From CAZXCQ01 sp964639275 (GTDB taxonomy: Bacteria > Desulfobacterota > DSM-4660 > Desulfatiglandales > Desulfatiglandaceae), in NCBI GenBank assembly GCA_964639275.1, contig CAZXCQ010000030.1, positions 1 through 32,927 of the forward strand: 32,927 nt of DNA, given 5' to 3'. The translations under genes and the position numbers were made by a program. Positions within the stretch are counted from its first letter, which is position 1; each line of letters starts with the position of its first letter. The notes under the pieces were generated by a model that worked only from the letters and a program-made list of their open reading frames with translations, was not told the DNA's origin and made no database searches. Shown piece after piece: positions 15,276 to 22,088 of this stretch.

Positions 15276-16683
15276 ATTCCCCCCCCAGAGGAAGAAAAAC
15301 CGAAAAGCAGGTGCCCTGACCGGGCGAGCTTTTGACCTCTATCCTCCCCCCGTGCTTATTGATGATATTGTATGACACCGAAAGACCAAGTCCGGTTCCT
15401 TCTCCTTCCTTCTTGGTTGAAAAAAATGGGTCAAAGACGGAACCCAGATCCTCAGGGGGGATCCCCCTTCCTGTATCCTCCACATCGATCCTTACCTCAT
15501 CGGAGGTTTGTGCCAAACTCAGGACAACCTTAATCTCTCCCCCACCCTGTATTGCCTGGATACTGTTGAGGAACAGGTTGAGAAAGACCTGCTGAATTCC
15601 GCCCTTGTCAAGGTTTAAGCGTGGGATCGGATCACGGATTTCTTTGGTGAACCTGACATGATTCAGACGCATTTCGTTCCCAACTAGCTGGGCGGTTTTG
15701 TCCGCCAGTTCCTCTAAAGAGACCTCCTCGACCCTCGGAAGCCTGGCCCGCGAGAACTCAAGAAGGTTCTTGACGATCTCGCTGGACCTATCGGCCTGAT
15801 TCATGAGGTCCCGGTATAGGCGTTGGCGTTCAGAATTGCCCAGTATCTCATCATCCTCCATAAGGGACTCCACGACCAGAGAAATATTGTTAATGGGGTT
15901 GTTGAGTTCGTGGGCGATCCCGGAGGTAAAGGTGCCGATAGAGGCCAATTTTCGCGATTGCACCAATTGCTCTCCCCTTGATTCTAGCTCTCCGGCCATC
16001 TTGTTGAAGGCGGCAATCAGGCGTGAAATCTCGTTTTTCTTCCCTTGTGGATATGAAATGGGAGTGAAGGTCTCTTTGGCCACCTCTTCCGTCGCCTTCT
16101 CGACAAGACCAAGGGGTTTCAGTATGTCCCTGTTTACCAGTTCGAATATGACCACAACAAGGACAACAAACCCACCCAGAGAGAGGAGCGGTATATTCAG
16201 GCTGTGACGCAAGGTCTTTTCAATCCGTCCCCGTTTTATCCTGATGAGTCTTTGGGCAAAGTCCACCAGCGTCTTTCCCTTTTCCCTGATTTCCTCTATC
16301 TGGAACTTACTTGCACCCTCCTTAGCCATGACCATATTGCTCTGCAGGATATGCTTGTATCCTGTCAGATCATCCTGAAATCTCCGGCGCTCCTCTTGAC
16401 CAACGATGCGTGAAATGTCTTTGCCAAGCTTTTCAAAGGCATCCTCAATCCGATAAAGATAAAATACACTCTCATCAAGGCTTGCAAGATCCCGATAATA
16501 ATAAAAATTCTTCTCATAGCGTCTCAATTCAAGGATATTGTTAAGAAGGTCGTCAAAGTTTTCAATGACAATCAGTTCGTGTCTGAGAGACAGCGTGTTT
16601 TCATAGTATAAAACGGTCAATACGCCTGAGAACACCAGGCATGAGATGAAAAAGAATGTTATTTTGCCTCTAATTGTCTTCAT
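15262..16683 (-). CDS. Membrane sensor histidine kinase, copy B
   Basis: This 473-residue protein shares the architecture of copy A: TM1 (about 8-28), a periplasmic helical sensor with LRRYEKNFYYYRDLASLD, TM2 (about 164-183), HAMP (about 184-237), HisKA with H258 in GIAHELNNPINN, and HATPase with NLFLNSIQAI, DTGRGIPPEDL, FDPFFSTK and GEGTGLGLSV. The motif HELNNPINN followed by NLLEFSRA is shared with copy A, so the pair arose by duplication. It overlaps the NtrC-like gene and is almost certainly its cognate kinase. It is the first gene of the minus-strand block, and a 156-bp gap separates it from the divergent tRNA-modification gene. I see no convincing sigma-54 or operator site in that gap. 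Confidence 0.94.
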   Translation of the reverse strand: MKTIRGKITFFFISCLVFSGVLTVLYYENTLSLRHELIVIENFDDLLNNILELRRYEKNFYYYRDLASLDESVFYLYRIEDAFEKLGKDISRIVGQEERRRFQDDLTGYKHILQSNMVMAKEGASKFQIEEIREKGKTLVDFAQRLIRIKRGRIEKTLRHSLNIPLLSLGGFVVLVVVIFELVNRDILKPLGLVEKATEEVAKETFTPISYPQGKKNEISRLIAAFNKMAGELESRGEQLVQSRKLASIGTFTSGIAHELNNPINNISLVVESLMEDDEILGNSERQRLYRDLMNQADRSSEIVKNLLEFSRARLPRVEEVSLEELADKTAQLVGNEMRLNHVRFTKEIRDPIPRLNLDKGGIQQVFLNLFLNSIQAIQGGGEIKVVLSLAQTSDEVRIDVEDTGRGIPPEDLGSVFDPFFSTKKEGEGTGLGLSVSYNIINKHGGRIEVKSSPGQGTCFSVFLPLGGEYEAI

Positions 16684-16839
16684 TTCACTACTCCTATTGG
16701 ATACAGAGATTCCCAGCGATCTGCAAAGGCAATTGCAGGCAGCTCAAAATTCGGATTGATTTTGTTAATGCATTTTGCTCATATAAAACGGTGTTTGAAT
16801 GGAAATCTGGGATCATTCTGCAAATTGTTGATAGCTGGC

Positions 16840-18147
16840 ATGCCCAAGTCATTTAAGATTATAACCCTTGGTTGTAAGGTTAATCAATGCGAATCTGCCT
16901 ATATCAGGGAACAACTGGTCCGCTCGGGATGGCGTCTTGCGGGGAGCGCGGAAAGGGCCGATGCGGCAATCGTAAATACCTGCATCGTCACCCAAAGGGC
17001 CTCTCATCAGTCCAGACAGGCCGTGCGAAAGGCCATCAAAGAGAACCCGGATGCCACAGTCGCGGCCATCGGTTGCTATGCACAGACGCTCCCGGAGGAA
17101 CTATCCAGAATAGCGGGAATATCGTTTATTGTTGACAACACCCACAAGGGGCAACTTCCAGCGCTTTTATCGGGGGCTGATAGCTCAGCAAAGAACGGCG
17201 TCGTCTCGAGCCCATTTGAGGCCGGGATGCCATTTGAGCCCCTTCCGCTAACGCGGTTCCCTGACAGGGCCAGGGCCTATCTGAAGATTCAGGACGGGTG
17301 TGAATCCTTTTGCACCTATTGCATTGTCCCTTTCTCCAGGGGTCCTTACAGGAGTCTCGCGCCGGCCAAGGTCCTCTCCATGATCGAGTCCCTGCTCAGA
17401 GCGGGGCATAAGGAGATCGTCCTGACGGGTATCCACCTGGGCAAATATGGCATCGACCTGAGACAAGGGATAAACCTCTACGGGTTATTGCGGACTATAG
17501 GCGCAGAGAAATTTCCACTGCGGATTCGGTTGAGCTCGCTTGAACCTGATGAGGTAGACGCGGATCTAATAGGGCTGGTAGCGGCCGAAGCATGGCTTTG
17601 CCGGCACTTTCACATCCCCCTCCAGAGCGGTGATAATGGGGTGTTGCGGAGGATGAACCGAAGATACTCCACCCAAGACTTTGTCGGGCTTGTGGAATCC
17701 ATTCATGAAATGATCCCTCTTGCAGCCATCGGCATCGACATCATGGCAGGATTCCCTGGAGAGGACCCCACTGCCCACCACAATACCGTCTCACTGATCA
17801 GGGGCCTGCCGGTATCCTATCTACACGTCTTTCCCTTCTCCTCCCGCCCCGGAACCCCGGCCTCGACCTTTGAAGGCCAGCTCGATCCACGGATCATCAA
17901 AAAGAGGGCCGCGGCCATGCGTGAGCTTGCTCGAGGCAAAAGGATCGAATTCTATCGCACTTGCCTCGAAAAGGAATTCCTCATCCTCGCTGAGAGGTGG
18001 CATTCAAGGGAGACCGGAATGATGCGGGGTACCAGTGACAACTACCTCCCCGTGGTTTTTCCTCAACCTTCCGACTCAGCAAACCAGCTGATCCCCGTTC
18101 GGGTAGAGAGGTTGGACGAGGATATCTTGATCGGCTCCCCCCTGTGA
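16840..18147 (+). CDS. mtaB: tRNA (t6A37) methylthiotransferase MtaB
   Basis: This 435-residue radical-SAM methylthiotransferase converts t6A to ms2t6A at position 37 of ANN-decoding tRNAs. The N-terminal UPF0004 domain carries the three auxiliary-cluster cysteines (LGCKVNQCES, NTCIVT, IGCYAQ). The radical SAM core has the CxxxCxxC motif in GCESFCTYCIVPFSRG, and HIPLQSGDN and FPGE follow in the order usual for the MiaB/MtaB/RimO family. A short C-terminal TRAM-like segment ends the protein. The 'GCKVNQCES' form and the absence of an NxYGCQMN start favour MtaB over MiaB. The ATG at 16840 aligns with the family start; the ribosome binding site is weak and the frame is open further upstream. It is transcribed alone, divergent from the kinase and convergent with pncB. 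Confidence 0.9.
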   Translation: MPKSFKIITLGCKVNQCESAYIREQLVRSGWRLAGSAERADAAIVNTCIVTQRASHQSRQAVRKAIKENPDATVAAIGCYAQTLPEELSRIAGISFIVDNTHKGQLPALLSGADSSAKNGVVSSPFEAGMPFEPLPLTRFPDRARAYLKIQDGCESFCTYCIVPFSRGPYRSLAPAKVLSMIESLLRAGHKEIVLTGIHLGKYGIDLRQGINLYGLLRTIGAEKFPLRIRLSSLEPDEVDADLIGLVAAEAWLCRHFHIPLQSGDNGVLRRMNRRYSTQDFVGLVESIHEMIPLAAIGIDIMAGFPGEDPTAHHNTVSLIRGLPVSYLHVFPFSSRPGTPASTFEGQLDPRIIKKRAAAMRELARGKRIEFYRTCLEKEFLILAERWHSRETGMMRGTSDNYLPVVFPQPSDSANQLIPVRVERLDEDILIGSPL

Positions 18148-18191
18148 TACCCGATCTTGGCATGAGATAACACTTTAGCTTTGTGAAACCC

Positions 18192-18222
18192 GGGCAATGG
18201 GGATTCCGAACCCCCATTGCCC
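18192..18222. terminator. Shared hairpin between convergent genes
   Basis: GGGCAATGGGG (18192-18202) and CCCCATTGCCC (18212-18222) form a perfect 11-bp stem with a 9-base loop between the convergent mtaB and pncB stops. There is no uridine run on either side, so it is either a non-canonical bidirectional terminator or an mRNA 3'-end stabiliser. Confidence 0.6.
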
Positions 18223-18309
18223 TCTCCAAGTGCCGATTTTGAAAAAAGCCAAATTGATACCCCGTCTGAAAAGGAGCGGAAGCAGGGAAACCTGAGACCT
18301 CTGGCCAGC

Positions 18310-19770
18310 TTACTTCTCGGATATCCTCATCTCCCTCTCGGCTGCCTGGCGGAGCAGACGTTCTTTGATCCTGAAAAGGGAAGGACTCAGGCTGACATGG
18401 TATGTGTGGGGGTTACGAAAACGCTTGTAGGCGGGATCAAGCTGCTTGAGGCCCCTCAGGGTGGATTTGCGGATGTCGTGGACTGACGGGGTCTCATACA
18501 CCAGCTTCCCCTTTTTGAATATGGGTACCATAAGCTCCTTTGCCTGAAAACGCCTGGGGTATGTCTTGAACACATGCGGAAATATCGGATGATGCGCACG
18601 AAACGATCGCCCCTTGGGTATTCGCTCCTCCTTCCTAAAAAGCACATCCCCCCTCATCCGTCCTTTATGATCATACATCCTTACCACCTTCTTGACGCAA
18701 GGATTGGTGATCTTTTCGGGGTTATCAGATCGTTTGATTTTGGGGACCATTCGCTTTCCATCTTCGTCCAGGGCGGTAAGCTTGTAGACACCACCCAAGG
18801 CAGGACACGAAAAAGAGGTGACGAGCCGGGTGCCGACCCCCCAGATATCCACTTTGGCCCCCTGCCTTTTGAGGGTCTCCACGATCCACTCATCAAGATC
18901 GCTTGAGGCCACTATGGAGGCGTTCTGAAACCCCGCCTCATCCAGCATATGACGGGCCTCCTTGCTCAGATAGGCCAGATCGCCGCTGTCCAGACGGATA
19001 CCCGACAGCTCATGGCCCTTTTTCCTCAGCTCCTTGCCCACCTGAATGGCATGGCGCACCCCGCTATGGAGAGTATCATAGGTATCGACCAGAAGGAGAC
19101 AGGAATTGGGATACACCCGGGCGTAGGTGCGGAAGGCCTCCAGTTCCTGGGGAAAGCTCTCCACCCACGAGTGGGCATGTGTCCCTCGCACCGGTATCCC
19201 ATAGAGACGCCCGGCGAGCACGTTGGAGGTGCCGTCCACGCCGCCTATGTAAGCGGCACGCGATGCCATCAAGGCCCCATCGGGCCCATGGGCCCTCCGG
19301 AGGCCAAAATCGATCACCGGATCCCCCTGGGCCGCCCAGTGCAGTCTGGAGGCCTTTGTGGCTATAAGGGTCTGGAAGTTCATCACATTGAGCAGCGTGC
19401 TCTCGATGAGCTGTGCCTCTGGTAGTGGTGCCGTTACGCGGATCAAAGGCTCATGGGGGAAGACGATTGTTCCCTCGGGGATTGCCCACAGGTCTCCGGT
19501 AAATGAGAAATTCTCGAGATAGTCCAGGACCGCCTTGGAAAATATCTCCAAGCCCTCCAGGTAAGAGAGGTCTTCCTGGCTGAAGCTGAGTCTCCGGATG
19601 TAGTCGATCACATCCTCAAGACCTGCCAGCACACAATAGCCCCCTTCATCGGGGATCTTCCGGAAAAAATAATCAAAGTTGGCCCACTGCCCCTTCTTCC
19701 CTTCCTCCACATATCCGCCCACCATGGTGAGCTGATAAAGATCGGTCTGTAAAGCCCATTTGGACCACAT
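18310..19770 (-). CDS. pncB: Nicotinate phosphoribosyltransferase
   Basis: This 486-residue enzyme of the Preiss-Handler pathway converts nicotinate, PRPP and ATP to nicotinate mononucleotide. Family landmarks are TDLYQLTMVGGY near the N-terminus, FGLRRAHGPDGAL, GTSNVLAGRLYGIPVRGTHAHSWV with the phosphorylatable His, LLVDTYDT, GIRLDSGDL, ASSDLDEW and VDIWGVGTRL. The length fits the long bacterial type. ATG at 19770 is preferred to GTG at 19782 because the GGGAGG site abuts the GTG but is correctly spaced from the ATG. It is the last gene of the nicotinate block, so the organism probably routes the same nicotinate pool into NAD synthesis as well as degradation. Confidence 0.95.
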   Translation of the reverse strand: MWSKWALQTDLYQLTMVGGYVEEGKKGQWANFDYFFRKIPDEGGYCVLAGLEDVIDYIRRLSFSQEDLSYLEGLEIFSKAVLDYLENFSFTGDLWAIPEGTIVFPHEPLIRVTAPLPEAQLIESTLLNVMNFQTLIATKASRLHWAAQGDPVIDFGLRRAHGPDGALMASRAAYIGGVDGTSNVLAGRLYGIPVRGTHAHSWVESFPQELEAFRTYARVYPNSCLLLVDTYDTLHSGVRHAIQVGKELRKKGHELSGIRLDSGDLAYLSKEARHMLDEAGFQNASIVASSDLDEWIVETLKRQGAKVDIWGVGTRLVTSFSCPALGGVYKLTALDEDGKRMVPKIKRSDNPEKITNPCVKKVVRMYDHKGRMRGDVLFRKEERIPKGRSFRAHHPIFPHVFKTYPRRFQAKELMVPIFKKGKLVYETPSVHDIRKSTLRGLKQLDPAYKRFRNPHTYHVSLSPSLFRIKERLLRQAAEREMRISEK

Positions 19771-19849
19771 CTGGAGCGTCACCTCCCTTAGACTTATTCT
19801 TCAACCATGAATCTCGCATCCAATCCATCTTGATCTCTTTGAAGTAGCA

Positions 19850-20578
19850 CTAGGGCCGCTTATCTCTTCTGAGCTTTCGTGATCTCTCCTTCCATCCCTT
19901 TCGCTTTTTTCCCTTAGCCCTTCGATATGGATCAGGGTCCCTTGATATATCAAGGATAAAGCTCCCGGGTGTCGCCTGCGGCCTTTCGGGGCCTGTCTTT
20001 TCCTTTTTTGTTGCGGCGGCACTTCGTCTTTCAGTGGCCCCCTGGGAAACCGGGGGCCCCAATATAAATCTCTGCGGGATCCGATGACACAAAAAAAGCG
20101 TGCCAAACGAATAGAACACGACTCCTTCGTTTTTCGCCCTGCCGGCCATGACCTCCAACAGCACCGGCTCCTGATCATGACGTCGCCCCATCCGCAAGGC
20201 CATATCCCTATCCGAGGCCAGGACCACATACCGATCTTCACCCGATCTGAGGCCCTGTTCCATCACCACGGGATGCGCCCTCCTTCTTACGGTGGTAAAG
20301 AGAACCTTGGGTAGTGACCGGGAAGGATTTTCAGGGTCAAGTCTCCAGTGAGGCCCCGTTGCCCTTATCCGTTTGCCATCCAGTTCAAAGAGTCCCCTGT
20401 CCTTGCCCAGAAGCACTTCATTGATGTGAGATTGTCTCACATAGCGCCAGTCTTCTTCCTCATGGACAGCCTGGAGCAATTCCTTAAGGCCCACAAATCC
20501 TTCCCTGTCCGGCACAATCCCAAATTCATCCGGGCTCCGGCCAAGCATATAGAAGAGAAACCGTGCCAGGCTATCCAC
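19850..20578 (-). CDS. KptA/Tpt1-like RNA 2'-phosphotransferase, divergent clade
   Basis: Classical KptA/Tpt1 removes a 2'-phosphate from RNA using NAD+, releasing nicotinamide and ADP-ribose 1'',2''-cyclic phosphate. Here the N-terminal winged-helix half (FLFYMLGRSPDEFGIVPDRE, GFVGLKELLQAV, DGKRIRA) and the ADP-ribosyltransferase-like half (KVLFTTVRRRAHPVVMEQGL, YVVLASDRDMAL, GRRHDQEPVLLEV) are recognisable. However, the catalytic Arg-His of the 'LLRHxP' motif is replaced by Gly-Arg, and 'QGHS' by GPHW. A basic tail of about 60 residues (KGKKRKGWKERSRK) follows. The start is uncertain: GTG at 20578 is given; CTG at 20605 has the better-spaced AAGGAG. The reaction may differ from the classical one. 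Confidence 0.72.
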   Translation of the reverse strand: MDSLARFLFYMLGRSPDEFGIVPDREGFVGLKELLQAVHEEEDWRYVRQSHINEVLLGKDRGLFELDGKRIRATGPHWRLDPENPSRSLPKVLFTTVRRRAHPVVMEQGLRSGEDRYVVLASDRDMALRMGRRHDQEPVLLEVMAGRAKNEGVVFYSFGTLFLCHRIPQRFILGPPVSQGATERRSAAATKKEKTGPERPQATPGSFILDISRDPDPYRRAKGKKRKGWKERSRKLRRDKRP

Positions 20579-20622
20579 CCTTATTTGATGGTTACGTCTA
20601 CCCAGAACGGGGCTCCTTTCGG

Positions 20623-21201
20623 TTATCTCAGGCCGTCCTCCATCTTGGCCTCCTCTTTTCTGAGTCCCCCAATCCGCGGGTGGGGTCTCCCACAATCGGT
20701 CACCACCAGGGCCACCACGATCTCATCCGACCTGGGGGCATCGTCCACCCGTACGGTCATGGCGTCAAAGTGCGAACGGACAAAGGCCGCGTCCTTAAAA
20801 TTGATGGGCACATCGATCTCTGTCCCCATACCACCCACCTTTTTTGCTGAAGGGATAAGGGATTTTCCTCCACCCACCGAGTCGCGAAAGGGTTTTCCCA
20901 ACTTGGGATGAAGAATAGCCGCGGCATGCTCCCGCTCCCCCCCTTCCCCGACAATCGCCCCTTTCCCGTAGCTTTCGGCCCTCTCGGGGGAAATTCCCAG
21001 GGCATTGACGGCCATTTCTCCAAGAATCCCCCCCAACTCCTCCCCTGCATCCACCAAAGGGGAAAGCTCTTCAACATATTGTCCTGCAAAGGGGTTTCGG
21101 ATCACAGCGATAGCAGCGGCCCTCTTGCCCGGTGGATCTACCTTGCGACCGCCTTCCATGTGGATTTCCTCCAGGATCGTTACATATTTTCTCACTTCCA
21201 T
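20623..21201 (-). CDS. DUF1185 ('amino acid synthesis') family protein, partner of the nicotinate genes
   Basis: This protein of about 192 residues begins MEVRKYVTILEEIHMEGG. Conserved blocks are AIAVIRNPFAGQYVEELSPL, a Gly/Ala-rich middle (GKGAIVGEGGEREHAAAILHPKLGKPFR), GGGKSLIPSAKKVGGMGTEIDVPI and a late DDAPRSDEIVVALVVTDCGRPHPRIGG. This matches the DUF1185/AA_synth family, which has no established activity; the family name is historical. The ATG at 21201 has an AGGAGG site eight bases upstream; a TTG two codons earlier is less likely. It lies 29 bp after the UPF0280 gene. I recall the set hydroxynicotinate reductase, UPF0280, DUF1185 and amidohydrolase recurring in Proteobacteria, which suggests a shared pathway role. 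It is probably cytoplasmic. Confidence 0.75.
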   Translation of the reverse strand: MEVRKYVTILEEIHMEGGRKVDPPGKRAAAIAVIRNPFAGQYVEELSPLVDAGEELGGILGEMAVNALGISPERAESYGKGAIVGEGGEREHAAAILHPKLGKPFRDSVGGGKSLIPSAKKVGGMGTEIDVPINFKDAAFVRSHFDAMTVRVDDAPRSDEIVVALVVTDCGRPHPRIGGLRKEEAKMEDGLR

Positions 21202-21230
21202 AGACAAAGCCTCCTCTCTTCTCTCGCTAA

Positions 21231-22079
21231 CTAAACCAGCCTCTGTCGATAAAAATCGGTCATGCTCACGCTCCCCTGGACAGCCACCAGTGCCCCAAAG
21301 ATGATCCCATGGCTCACCAGGGCCCCGGCCCTTTCCAACGCCCGAGAAAGGGCCATCCGTTTCTTTTCTTCGCTCAAGCGGCCGATCTTTACGGTCACAG
21401 GAAGTCCCGCAATGTCTGTGTAGGGATCCATCTCCTCGGCCGGCCGCTGAACCACGTGGTCATCTTCCACAAAACTGGCATTGGCAACCGCCGTGGCAGC
21501 CGCATCGGCCAAAGAACACTTACCGGCAATAACGGACGCGGCAGATGCAACCCCCCTTGTCAGGCTTCTACCGCCTAGGCCGCTTGTGGCAATGCCCCAC
21601 GAGGTCCTGGAAGATTCCAGGGCGATGACATGAGAAATCCCATCTTCCTCGATTTTTGTCCGTGTCCCAACGGTCACCGGTCTCCCGCCTCCGATCCTCA
21701 CTGCCACATCCCCGCCATTATCCACCACCACCCGGGTCATCCCCCGGTCAAAGAGAAAATCAGCCACGGCATCCGCGATGGCCCCTGCAACCGAGGCCAT
21801 AGGTGTCAGGTCCTTATCCCCCACTGCCAAGACACTCCGGACCATATTGACCGCCAGAAGGTCTTTTATATCCCCAGGCACCCCGGATTGCCGCTTGCCC
21901 AGACGGTCCTTTAGAGAGGCTACCCTTTCTAGATATTTGAAAGACTCTTCCGCCGCTCTCAGACCCATCTCCGGCTGGGGGACCTTTCCCACCGAGGCAG
22001 ATATCACGAGCCTCATGGGGCCATATTCGGCCCGCACGCTCCCCCCCTGGAGCACCCTGATCTCCCCTCCGTCTGCCAT
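21231..22079 (-). CDS. UPF0280 family, ApbE superfamily protein (candidate flavin transferase for Hnr)
   Basis: This 282-residue protein belongs to UPF0280, a family placed in the ApbE (FAD:protein FMN transferase) superfamily. ApbE-like landmarks are readable: PMASVAGAIADAV, VVVDNGGDVAVRIGGG (NGGD at 121-124), WGIATSGLGGRSLTRG and SVIAGKCSLADAAATAVAN, in which D192 and T196 fall where ApbE proteins bind Mg2+. There is no lipoprotein or signal peptide, so it acts in the cytoplasm. It starts 9 bp after the stop of 6-hydroxynicotinate reductase, an enzyme whose E. barkeri homologue carries a covalently bound flavin. The natural inference is that this protein installs that flavin; no activity is established for the family to my knowledge. 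Confidence 0.82.
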   Translation of the reverse strand: MADGGEIRVLQGGSVRAEYGPMRLVISASVGKVPQPEMGLRAAEESFKYLERVASLKDRLGKRQSGVPGDIKDLLAVNMVRSVLAVGDKDLTPMASVAGAIADAVADFLFDRGMTRVVVDNGGDVAVRIGGGRPVTVGTRTKIEEDGISHVIALESSRTSWGIATSGLGGRSLTRGVASAASVIAGKCSLADAAATAVANASFVEDDHVVQRPAEEMDPYTDIAGLPVTVKIGRLSEEKKRMALSRALERAGALVSHGIIFGALVAVQGSVSMTDFYRQRLV

Positions 22080-22088
22080 CCTGTTTGC

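Noticed and set aside
16684..16839. Sigma-54 promoter or GTTTCA-N3-TGAAAC site ahead of the upstream kinase
   Set aside because: No acceptable -24/-12 pair or inverted repeat is present, so autoregulation through the same sites is not supported.
20579..20695. Upstream start for the KptA-like protein
   Set aside because: The ATG at 20695 lies well inside the DUF1185 gene. Family homologues begin about ten residues before the FLFYML helix, which points to a start near 20578-20605.
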